DNA of 15,810 bases from Chryseobacterium gleum (GTDB taxonomy: Bacteria; Bacteroidota; Bacteroidia; Flavobacteriales_D; Crocinitomicaceae): assembly GCA_943326825.2 (NCBI GenBank), contig CALPUT020000022.1, positions 1 to 15,810 of the forward strand. The letters run 5' to 3'. Shown in pieces: positions 1 through 7,262 of this stretch (position 1 is its first letter; the number at the start of each line of letters is the position of its first letter). The notes under the pieces were generated by a model, which had not been told where the DNA came from, ran no database searches, and worked only from the letters and a program-made list of their open reading frames with translations. The translations under genes and the position numbers were made by a program.

Positions 1-1446
1 AAAAAAACAGGTCAAATAGTTAAAGATGCTGTGGAAGGAGCAGATGTAGTGACTTCTATTGATAAAGAAATTCAAGAAGTAGCACATTCAGAATTGTATC
101 AACAGTTAAAAGCCAACAATGCAAAAAGTGGTTGTGCAATTGTGATGGATGTAAAAACAGGATTTGTAAAAGCAATTGTGAATTTGACACAAGCTTCAGA
201 TGGAGAGTATTATGAATTATATAATTTGGCAATTGGATCGAGAGAAGTACCAGGTTCTACATACAAATTAGCATCATTAATGGCTGCTTTGGAAGAAGGT
301 AAAATCAATATTGATGATACGGTTACTGCTGCATCGAAATATAATTTTTTCGGTAAATCACTATCTGAGGCACATGGAAATGACTATGGTAGAATAACTA
401 TTAAGCGAGCATTTGAACTTTCTTCTAATGTCATATCAAAAGTAATTTATAGAGCTTTCAAAGATGAACCTCAAACATTTGTTGATCGATTAAAGCAATT
501 TGGCTTAGGGCAGCCTTTAGGAATTGAATTAGAAGGAGAAGCAGATCCTACTTTGTATGAACCAGGCTCTAAAAGTTGGTGGGCAGGTTCTTTAGCTTGG
601 ATGGCTGTAGGATATGAAGTTCGTCAAACGCCATTACAAACATTGGCTTTTTACAATGCTGTTGCAAATAATGGAAAATTTGTTCGACCTCAATTTGTAA
701 CAGAAATCAGAAGAGGTTCAGAGTTGGTAAAGAAATTTGATCCATTTGTAATAAAATCTGAAATCTGTTCTAAAAGCACTTTGAAAACCTTGCAAGAATG
801 TCTAGAAGGAGTAATGAAAGACGGAACGGGTAAACGCTTAACTTCTTCATTCTTTAAAATAGCTGGTAAAACTGGAACAGCAGAAATCTTAAATGATGAT
901 ATGCGTTATGGTGCAAAAGGTGAAAAACGTTATTTAGCTTCATTCGTTGGTTATTTTCCAGTGAGTAAACCTATTTATTCTTGTATTATTTCAATTTCAG
1001 CATCAGGTGAAAATATATATGGAGCAACAGTTTCGGGAACAGTTTTCTCAGCTATTGCAAATAAAGTATATGCTACAAGTTTGAAATATCATAGAGCAAT
1101 AAATGAATCAAAAACGAAAGTATATGATGCTCCTATAGCAAAAGATGGAAATCGCCATGATTTGGTTAATGTTATGAGACGTTTAAAAATTCCATTTAAA
1201 AGTTTTGATTATGATGAGTGGATCAACACACATTCAAATGGAAAAAGAATTGAATTAAAAAAACGAACAGTTTTAAAAGGTGTCGTTCCAAATGTCGTTG
1301 GGTTAAGTGCCAAAGATGCAGTTTACTTAATTGAAAATATTGGAATGTATGTTTCAATCAAAGGATATGGAACAGTTGTAAGACAATCTTCCCCAGCAGG
1401 AACACCTTCATTTCATGGTGGATTAATAGAATTAACGTTAGAATAA
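1..1446 (+). CDS. ftsI: Septal peptidoglycan transpeptidase FtsI (PBP3-like), 5' end missing
   Basis: This class B penicillin-binding protein crosslinks new peptidoglycan at the division septum, acting in the periplasm from a membrane anchor and paired with the glycosyltransferase FtsW. The frame is open from base 1, so the GTG at 31 is not the start; the N-terminal anchor and most of the pedestal domain lie upstream. Numbering from base 1, the transpeptidase motifs are complete and in order: the active-site tetrad STYK (bases 256-267), SSN (421-429) and KTGT (868-879). A single PASTA domain of about 55 residues ends the protein (from about 1276), containing VVPNVVGLSAKDA. FtsI with one C-terminal PASTA is common in Bacteroidota. 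The stop codon directly abuts the murE ATG, so the two genes are probably translationally coupled. In total 481 residues are visible. The identification is firm; FtsI rather than another class B PBP follows from the position before murE. Confidence 0.95.
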   Translation, partial: KKTGQIVKDAVEGADVVTSIDKEIQEVAHSELYQQLKANNAKSGCAIVMDVKTGFVKAIVNLTQASDGEYYELYNLAIGSREVPGSTYKLASLMAALEEGKINIDDTVTAASKYNFFGKSLSEAHGNDYGRITIKRAFELSSNVISKVIYRAFKDEPQTFVDRLKQFGLGQPLGIELEGEADPTLYEPGSKSWWAGSLAWMAVGYEVRQTPLQTLAFYNAVANNGKFVRPQFVTEIRRGSELVKKFDPFVIKSEICSKSTLKTLQECLEGVMKDGTGKRLTSSFFKIAGKTGTAEILNDDMRYGAKGEKRYLASFVGYFPVSKPIYSCIISISASGENIYGATVSGTVFSAIANKVYATSLKYHRAINESKTKVYDAPIAKDGNRHDLVNVMRRLKIPFKSFDYDEWINTHSNGKRIELKKRTVLKGVVPNVVGLSAKDAVYLIENIGMYVSIKGYGTVVRQSSPAGTPSFHGGLIELTLE

Positions 1447-2907
1447 ATGAAGAATTTAAAAGACATATTATATAGCGTAACATTGACTTCTGTAAAAGGT
1501 ACTACAGATTTAAATGTAAATGCGATTGTTTTTGATTCTAGAAAAGCAAATGAGAATTCTATTTTCGTTGCTATTAAAGGAACAGCTGTAGATGGACATG
1601 ACTTTATTTCATCTGTTATTGAAAAAGGTTGTAAAATTATTGTCGCTGAACAACAAGTTGAAGTTTCTGATGAGGTGACTTTAATTGTGACAGATAATAC
1701 ACAGAAATCCTTGGCTATTATGGCTAACAATTTCTTCGATCATCCTTCTGCTAAATTAAAATTGATTGGAGTAACGGGAACAAACGGTAAAACGACAACA
1801 ACAACATTATTATTCAATTTATTTTCAAAATTGGGTAACAAATGTGGATTACTTTCTACGGTTGTCAATAAAATTGGAGATAAAGATATTGTTTCGACAC
1901 ACACAACTCCAGATCCTGTTGCGTTGAATGAATTATTGAACCAAATGGTTGAAGAAGGTTGTACGCATTGCTTTATGGAAGTGAGTTCACATGCTGTTCA
2001 TCAACATAGAATTACTGGTTTGAAATTCACAGGAGGTGTATTCACAAATATTACGCATGATCATTTAGATTATCACAAAACGTTTCAAGAATACATTCGA
2101 GTGAAGAAAACATTCTTTGATAATTTACCAGCTGATGCATTTTCATTAGTGAATGTAGATGACAAAAACGGAATGGTCATGTTACAAAATACAAAATCTT
2201 CAAAATATTCATTTGCTTTAAAATCACCAGCGGACTTTAAAGTGAAGGTGTTGGAAAATCAATTCTCAGGTTTGGTGTTAAATCTCTGTGGAACCGAAGT
2301 TTGGTCAAGATTAATTGGAGATTTCAATGCTTATAATTTAGTTGCTGTTTATGCAGTAAGTGAATTGTTAGGCGAAGAGAAATTGGAAGTATTAACTGTA
2401 CTAAGCAATTTAGAATCAGTTGAAGGTCGTTTCCAATATACGACAAGTGAAAAAGGGATAACTGCAATTGTAGATTATGCACATACGCCTGATGCTTTAG
2501 AAAATGTTTTAAAGACAATTGACAATATTCGCACGAAAAACGAGACAGTCTATACAGTTGTTGGTTGCGGAGGTGATAGAGATAAAGCAAAACGTCCAAA
2601 AATGGCTGGAATTGCTTGTGAAATGAGTGATAAAGTGATTATTACATCTGATAATCCTCGTTCAGAAGATCCAAAAGTAATTATTGAAGAGATGATGGAA
2701 GGTGTAGAAGGTTTGCACTTTAAAAAAACATTGTCAATTGAAGATAGAGAACAAGCCATTAAAACGGCTGTTTCAATGGCTGAAAAGGGAGATATTATTT
2801 TGATTGCTGGTAAAGGGCATGAAAAATACCAAGAAATAAAAGGGGTGAAACATCACTTTGATGATATGGAAACAGTAACTAATTTATTTAAAAAACTAGA
2901 GAAATAA
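1447..2907 (+). CDS. murE: UDP-MurNAc-tripeptide synthetase MurE (predicted meso-diaminopimelate-adding)
   Basis: This cytoplasmic ATP-dependent Mur ligase adds the third stem residue to UDP-MurNAc-L-Ala-D-Glu. The 486 residues match the family length. The order is an N-terminal UDP-binding domain (about 1-100), a central ATPase domain with the P-loop GTNGKTT (111-117), HDHLDYH (204-210) and a lysine in YIRVKK at about 220, where Mur ligases carry a carbamylated Lys, then a C-terminal domain with YAHTPD (344-349) and DNPR (402-405). DNPR is the known specificity signature of enzymes that add meso-diaminopimelate; lysine-adding enzymes differ here. The substrate is therefore predicted, not shown. 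The ATG follows the ftsI stop with no gap, and the stop overlaps the mraY start by one base (TAATG). No Shine-Dalgarno sequence is evident, as is usual in Bacteroidota. Confidence 0.97.
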   Translation: MKNLKDILYSVTLTSVKGTTDLNVNAIVFDSRKANENSIFVAIKGTAVDGHDFISSVIEKGCKIIVAEQQVEVSDEVTLIVTDNTQKSLAIMANNFFDHPSAKLKLIGVTGTNGKTTTTTLLFNLFSKLGNKCGLLSTVVNKIGDKDIVSTHTTPDPVALNELLNQMVEEGCTHCFMEVSSHAVHQHRITGLKFTGGVFTNITHDHLDYHKTFQEYIRVKKTFFDNLPADAFSLVNVDDKNGMVMLQNTKSSKYSFALKSPADFKVKVLENQFSGLVLNLCGTEVWSRLIGDFNAYNLVAVYAVSELLGEEKLEVLTVLSNLESVEGRFQYTTSEKGITAIVDYAHTPDALENVLKTIDNIRTKNETVYTVVGCGGDRDKAKRPKMAGIACEMSDKVIITSDNPRSEDPKVIIEEMMEGVEGLHFKKTLSIEDREQAIKTAVSMAEKGDIILIAGKGHEKYQEIKGVKHHFDDMETVTNLFKKLEK

Positions 2908-4154
2908 TGTTATACTATTTATTCAAATACTTAGACTCAATGAACGTTCCAGGTGCTGGGTTGTTTCATTATATTTCTTTCAGAGCTGCAATGGCATTGA
3001 TTACTTCATTGATCGTTTCTATTTTTTTTGGAAAACGAATTATTGATGCGTTGAGAAGACAACAAATTGGTGAAACGGTTCGTGATTTAGGTTTAGCTGG
3101 ACAAATTGAAAAGCAAGGAACACCAACAATGGGTGGATTAATCATCTTAAGTGCGATTTTAATTCCAACTATTTTGTTTGCAAAGTTGGATAATGTTTAT
3201 GTAATCACGATGTTAATCTCAACAGTTTGGTTAGGTTTAATTGGTTTCTTAGATGATTACATTAAAGTTTTCAAGAAAAACAAAGAAGGTTTAAAAGGGA
3301 AGTTTAAAGTAATTGGTCAAATCGGTGTAGGAATCATCGTTGGTTCAATCTTGTATTTCAGTAAGGATGTTCAAGTTCACAAAAGAGTTCCTCAAAACTA
3401 TGTGTTAAATGTAGATGAGCAATTGGTAACGCATGAACATTCAGATATTCATAAAGATGCTGATTACAAATGGATCAAAACAGATGATATGACAACTACA
3501 ATTCCTTTTGTGAAAGGCAATGAGTTCAATTACAACTGGTTAATTGGTGATAATCATAAATCATATGGTTGGTTGTTGTTTATTCCGGTAGTCATTTTCA
3601 TTGTAATTGCGGTTTCAAATGGAGCAAACATGACGGATGGTTTAGATGGTTTAGCAACTGGAACGTCAGCGATTGTCGGAATTGCATTAGCGGTTTTAGC
3701 TTATGTAAGTTCGAACGTGCATTTCGCAGATTATTTGAATGTGATGTATATTCCAATGGCAGAGGAAATGGTAATTTTTATTGCCGCTTTCGTTGGAGCT
3801 TGTATTGGATTCTTGTGGTACAATTCATATCCCGCTCAAGTATTTATGGGAGATACTGGAAGTTTGGCTATAGGAGGAATTATTGCAGTATTCGCTATTT
3901 CAATTCGTAAAGAATTATTAATTCCAGTTTTATGTGGAGTCTTCTTAATTGAAAATTTATCTGTAATACTTCAAGTTGGATATTTCAAATTGACTAAAAA
4001 ACGATTTGGAGAAGGAAGAAGAATTTTCTTGATGGCTCCTTTACATCATCATTATCAAAAAAAAGGATTACATGAAGCAAAGATTGTATCTCGCTTCTGG
4101 ATTGTAGCAGTGCTTTTAGCAGTAATGACAATCGTTACATTGAAATTAAGATAA
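2907..4154 (+). CDS. mraY: Phospho-MurNAc-pentapeptide transferase MraY
   Basis: This polytopic membrane enzyme transfers phospho-MurNAc-pentapeptide from UDP to undecaprenyl phosphate, making lipid I. Family motifs are all present: GTPTMGGL (71-78), the aspartate pair in LDDYIK (D116, D117), NMTDGLDGLA (241-250), FMGDTGS with D316, and the HHH cluster in APLHHHYQKKG (H380-H382). At 415 residues it is about 55 longer than the E. coli protein (360). The extra length sits mainly in the periplasmic TM4-TM5 loop, at about 155-197, a polar and histidine-containing insertion. The neighbouring IPFVKGNEF segment (199-207) resembles the periplasmic hairpin of shorter MraY proteins. Enlarged loops here are, to my knowledge, usual in Bacteroidota. 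The start overlaps the murE stop by one base. An 84-nt gap with a hairpin follows. Confidence 0.97.
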   Translation: MLYYLFKYLDSMNVPGAGLFHYISFRAAMALITSLIVSIFFGKRIIDALRRQQIGETVRDLGLAGQIEKQGTPTMGGLIILSAILIPTILFAKLDNVYVITMLISTVWLGLIGFLDDYIKVFKKNKEGLKGKFKVIGQIGVGIIVGSILYFSKDVQVHKRVPQNYVLNVDEQLVTHEHSDIHKDADYKWIKTDDMTTTIPFVKGNEFNYNWLIGDNHKSYGWLLFIPVVIFIVIAVSNGANMTDGLDGLATGTSAIVGIALAVLAYVSSNVHFADYLNVMYIPMAEEMVIFIAAFVGACIGFLWYNSYPAQVFMGDTGSLAIGGIIAVFAISIRKELLIPVLCGVFLIENLSVILQVGYFKLTKKRFGEGRRIFLMAPLHHHYQKKGLHEAKIVSRFWIVAVLLAVMTIVTLKLR

Positions 4155-4175
4155 GAGAAAAATTAAAACAAAGTA

Positions 4176-4222
4176 GTCAGACTGAGTGATTCGACGAGAG
4201 GAGAATCGTACCGAAGTCTGAC
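4176..4222 (+). repeat. Nested REP-like palindrome between mraY and murD
   Basis: An imperfect inverted repeat fills the centre of the 84-nt mraY-murD gap (4155-4238). The outer arms GTCAGACT (4176-4183) and AGTCTGAC (4215-4222) pair perfectly. An inner pair, GATTC (4188-4192) with GAATC (4203-4207), closes on a purine-rich tip, GACGAGAGGA. Small asymmetric internal loops separate the two stems. The element is far richer in G and C than its flanks and has no T-run after it, so it does not look like an intrinsic terminator. Both the outer and the inner sequence styles recall dispersed REP-like elements that I associate with Bacteroidota genomes; that comparison is from memory and needs a genome-wide search. 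A role in mRNA processing or stability is possible but not shown. Confidence 0.7.
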
Positions 4223-4238
4223 GATAAGAAAACAAATA

Positions 4239-5582
4239 ATGACAACAAATAAAAAAATATCAATTCTTGGTGCTGGCGAAAGTGGTGTTGGTGCTGCTAT
4301 TCTTGCAAAAAAGCAAGGTTGGGAAGTTTTTGTGTCAGATTTTGGTTCAATTAAAGACGAATTTAAAAACGAATTAACTGAAAACGGATTTAACTGGGAA
4401 GAAGGAAAGCATTCAGAAGATATCATTTTGAATTCAGACTTAATTATTAAGTCTCCTGGTATTCCAGATAAAGCTCCAATCATTAAAAAACTGAAAGAGA
4501 AAGGAATTAAAATCATATCGGAAATTGAATTCGGTGGATATTATTCAAAGGCTAAAACAATCTGTATAACTGGAAGTAATGGAAAGACAACAACAACCAT
4601 GTTGACTTACCATATTTTGAAAAAGGCAGGTCTAAATGTTGGTTTAGCTGGGAATGTTGGTAAGAGTTATGCCAAACAAATTGCGAATGATGATTTTGAT
4701 ATTTATGTAGTGGAATTAAGTTCTTTTCAATTGGATGACATGTTCGAATTTAAAGCAGATATAGCTGTTTTAATGAACATTACTCCAGATCATTTGGATC
4801 GATATAATTACGAAATGCAAAATTATGTTGATTCTAAATTTAGAATTATACAAAATCAAACAAATGAAAATTGGTTCATTTTTAATTACGATGATCCAAT
4901 CATACAAGCTGAAATTTCTAAAAGAGAAATCAAAGCAAAACAAGCTCCATTTTCAATGAACAAACAACTTGAAATTGGTGGATACGCAACAGAAGAACAA
5001 ATAACAATAAACACAAACAACAAACAATTTATTATGTCTATTCACGAATTAGCATTAAAGGGAAAGCACAATGCCCAGAACTCTTTGGCTTCAGGAATCG
5101 CAGCCAAAATCCTTGAAATTAGAAGTGAGTCAGTAAGAGAAAGTCTTTCTGATTTTGTGAACGTAGAACATCGTCTAGAGTTCGTAGCGAAAGTGCACGG
5201 TATTGAATTTATCAATGATTCAAAGGCAACGAATATTAATTCAACTTGGTTTGCTTTAGAAAGCATGGACAGACCAACAGTTTGGATCGTTGGTGGAGTT
5301 GATAAAGGAAATGACTACAACGAATTAATGGCTTTAGTAAAAGAAAAAGTGAAAGCAATTATTTGTCTTGGTGAAGATAATAGCAAAATCATTGAAGCTT
5401 TTACAGGAGTTGTTGATACAATCGTTGAAGCAAAATCTGCATTTGAAGCTGTTGCGTATGGTTATCGTTTAGCTAGAAAAGATGAAACAGTTTTACTTTC
5501 ACCTGCTTGTGCTAGTTTTGATTTATTTGAAAACTACGAAGAAAGAGGGAACCTGTTTAAACAAGCTGTTAGAGGTTTATAA
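4239..5582 (+). CDS. murD: UDP-MurNAc-L-alanine:D-glutamate ligase MurD
   Basis: This cytoplasmic ATP-dependent ligase adds D-glutamate to UDP-MurNAc-L-Ala. The 447 residues fit the family. The N-terminal Rossmann-like domain begins with ISILGAGESGVG (7-18). The central ATPase domain has the P-loop GSNGKTTTT (112-120), the VELSSFQL segment (158-165), TPDHLDRY (182-189) and a lysine at 200 in YVDSK, matching the carbamylated Lys of E. coli MurD. The C-terminal D-Glu-binding domain keeps NDSKATN (326-332), GGVDKG (352-357) and SPACASFD (421-428). The ATG at 4239 lies just after the palindrome; no better upstream start is seen and no clear Shine-Dalgarno sequence is present. The next gene starts 12 nt downstream and encodes what looks like a relative of this protein's own C-terminal domain. 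Confidence 0.97.
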   Translation: MTTNKKISILGAGESGVGAAILAKKQGWEVFVSDFGSIKDEFKNELTENGFNWEEGKHSEDIILNSDLIIKSPGIPDKAPIIKKLKEKGIKIISEIEFGGYYSKAKTICITGSNGKTTTTMLTYHILKKAGLNVGLAGNVGKSYAKQIANDDFDIYVVELSSFQLDDMFEFKADIAVLMNITPDHLDRYNYEMQNYVDSKFRIIQNQTNENWFIFNYDDPIIQAEISKREIKAKQAPFSMNKQLEIGGYATEEQITINTNNKQFIMSIHELALKGKHNAQNSLASGIAAKILEIRSESVRESLSDFVNVEHRLEFVAKVHGIEFINDSKATNINSTWFALESMDRPTVWIVGGVDKGNDYNELMALVKEKVKAIICLGEDNSKIIEAFTGVVDTIVEAKSAFEAVAYGYRLARKDETVLLSPACASFDLFENYEERGNLFKQAVRGL

Positions 5583-5594
5583 AAACTTTTCGTA

Positions 5595-6071
5595 ATGACA
5601 AAAAGCAAAACTACTACTCGAAAAAAAGAAGATCAGTTATTAGAAGCTCGAAAAGAAGGTTTGAGAAATGCTGAAAAGTCATCAATTCGCCCACACGGAA
5701 AGTTATGGGAAATGGATGTTTTTTCTTGGTATAATCCAAATATTCATGTCTTAGCTAATACGATTCATGCGTTTCCTTTTCCAGTAATTTGGGTGGCTAA
5801 CTCATCTGATATTATTGAAGCAATTGAAGAAGAGGAAACAATTTGTTCACACTTACACGCTGTTTTAGCATTTGATAATTCAAAATTCGTCATGGATTTC
5901 CCTATGAATAAAGGAGTTAAAAATGTAGCCGGAACAAACAGTGTTGAACACACATTAGAATTAATTAATGGTTTAAAACAAAAAAATGCAATTCTACTTT
6001 TTTCAGCTTCGGATGAAAATTGGCAAGAAGAGAAATTATACTTCGATGTGTTTTTAACGCAACATAAATAG
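5595..6071 (+). CDS. Uncharacterised protein resembling a stand-alone, motif-less MurD C-terminal domain
   Basis: I do not recognise this 158-residue protein as a named family. Residues 1-30 are a charged, probably helical tail rich in Lys, Arg and Glu; the rest looks like a soluble alpha/beta domain with no signal peptide or membrane segment. By eye, about 41-154 align with residues 327-444 of the MurD encoded just upstream. FPVIWVAN (61-68) matches RPTVWIVG, DNSK (94-97) matches DNSK (380-383), AILLF (132-136) matches TVLLS (417-421) after almost the same spacing, and ENWQEEKLYF (141-150) matches ENYEERGNLF (431-440). The catalytic-domain signatures are missing: there is no SKATN, and SPACASFD is replaced by a shorter FSASD. 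This suggests a duplicated MurD domain 3 that became a pseudoenzyme, perhaps acting on MurD or FtsW; that role is inference. It sits 12 nt after murD and 3 nt before ftsW, so it is probably co-expressed with them. Confidence 0.85.
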   Translation: MTKSKTTTRKKEDQLLEARKEGLRNAEKSSIRPHGKLWEMDVFSWYNPNIHVLANTIHAFPFPVIWVANSSDIIEAIEEEETICSHLHAVLAFDNSKFVMDFPMNKGVKNVAGTNSVEHTLELINGLKQKNAILLFSASDENWQEEKLYFDVFLTQHK

Positions 6072-6074
6072 AAT

Positions 6075-7262
6075 TTGAAAGAGTATTTAAAATATTTAAA
6101 AGGAGACCGGGTAATATGGATTATTACACTGATCATGCTTGCCTTTTCGTTGGTGAGTGTGTATAGTTTTGTCCCAATCTTGGTGAAAATCGAAGGAGGA
6201 ACACCATTTAAATATTTATTTAAACACTTTACTTACGTTTTGATTGCTTTTGTTGCAATGTACTGGATTCATAAAAAAGATTCAAAATACATATCACAAC
6301 TTTCAAAGTTTGGATTTTATCTTGGTATTGGCTTACTATTATTTACTTTCTTTTTCGGTAAAGAAGTAAATGGTGCCGGAAGGTGGATACGAGTTCCCTT
6401 TGTAGGGTTAACATTTCAATCATCGGATTTTGCGAAATTAGCCTTGATCATCTATGTCTCCAGATTGATGGTCAAGAAAAAAGATTTAATGAACAGTTGG
6501 AAAGAAGGGTTTTGGCCGTTAATGATTCCAATATTTGTTATTTGTGGATTGATTGTGAAGGATAATTTTTCGACCGCAGCAATCTTATTTTTCATCTGTT
6601 TATTATTACTTTTTTTAGGCAAGATCCCTTTTGGTAAAATAGCCTTAGTTGTTGGTGGTGGCATTGTGAGTTTGGGAATTGTAATTTCAATTCATAAGGC
6701 ATTACCTGAATTAAATCTATTGCCTCGTTATGATACATGGGAAAACCGTATCACAAATAGCATGGACGATTCAGGTGAAAACCTGATGGCAAATGCACAA
6801 GCTTTGAATGCACAATTAGCTATTTTTAGTGGAGGTATTACAGGTCAAGGTGTTGGAGACGGTAAATTAAAGGAATATTTACCAGAAGCCTATGCCGATT
6901 TTTATTATTCAAGTTTTGTTGAGGAATTTGGAGTTATTGCTGCTTTTGTTTTGATATTGATGTACCTCATTTTGTTGTTTAGAATAATTAAAATCGGGCT
7001 AAATTCAGAAAATTTATTTGAAACATATGCTTGTATTGGTATCGGTATTTTATTGTTGATTCAAGCAAGTGTAAACATGTTGGTCTGTACAGGAATTTTT
7101 CCAGTAACAGGTCAAAACATGCCTCTTTTAGCGATGGGAGGTTCAGCGTTGATTATGACGTGTGTCGCACTTGGAATCGTTCAAAGCATTGCTTATAAAC
7201 AAACAAAATCTTCTGATAAAGAAGTGGTAGATCCAAATTCAAACGCATTTACAAGAAAATGA
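6075..7262 (+). CDS. ftsW: Septal peptidoglycan glycosyltransferase FtsW (SEDS family), TTG start
   Basis: This SEDS membrane protein polymerises lipid II at the septum together with FtsI. It has 395 residues and about ten hydrophobic segments. NGAGRWIRVPFVG (99-111) is the conserved loop. The usual QPSE motif reads QSSD (115-118), still followed by FAK. D275 in LPEAYADF matches the catalytic aspartate of E. coli FtsW (D297). The late signature appears as FPVTGQNMPLLAMGGSA (342-358), departing from the classical consensus at the Q, A and M positions. The start is taken as TTG at 6075: it yields MKEYLKYLKGDRVIWI, which resembles flavobacterial FtsW N-termini, while the next in-frame ATG (6135) lies inside the first membrane helix. 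The gene starts 3 nt after the upstream stop and its own stop overlaps murG by 4 nt (ATGA). Confidence 0.95.
   Translation: MKEYLKYLKGDRVIWIITLIMLAFSLVSVYSFVPILVKIEGGTPFKYLFKHFTYVLIAFVAMYWIHKKDSKYISQLSKFGFYLGIGLLLFTFFFGKEVNGAGRWIRVPFVGLTFQSSDFAKLALIIYVSRLMVKKKDLMNSWKEGFWPLMIPIFVICGLIVKDNFSTAAILFFICLLLLFLGKIPFGKIALVVGGGIVSLGIVISIHKALPELNLLPRYDTWENRITNSMDDSGENLMANAQALNAQLAIFSGGITGQGVGDGKLKEYLPEAYADFYYSSFVEEFGVIAAFVLILMYLILLFRIIKIGLNSENLFETYACIGIGILLLIQASVNMLVCTGIFPVTGQNMPLLAMGGSALIMTCVALGIVQSIAYKQTKSSDKEVVDPNSNAFTRK

Noticed and set aside
31..33. GTG at 31 as the start of the first gene
   Set aside because: The frame is open to base 1 and encodes conserved FtsI sequence upstream; the protein would otherwise lack its anchor.
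3569..3910. A 113-residue plus-strand frame inside mraY
   Set aside because: It lies wholly within the well-conserved mraY reading frame, is rich in Cys, Trp and Phe as expected for an off-frame reading, and has no family resemblance.
4163..4516. A minus-strand open frame crossing the mraY-murD gap
   Set aside because: It overlaps the conserved start of MurD and the palindrome; no motif or start signal supports it.
5765..6136. A 123-residue open frame on the minus strand opposite the small MurD-like gene
   Set aside because: Its codon content is a mirror of the plus-strand gene, it runs past that gene's end into ftsW, and it shows no recognisable motif. The plus-strand frame has gene-like spacing and similarity to MurD.
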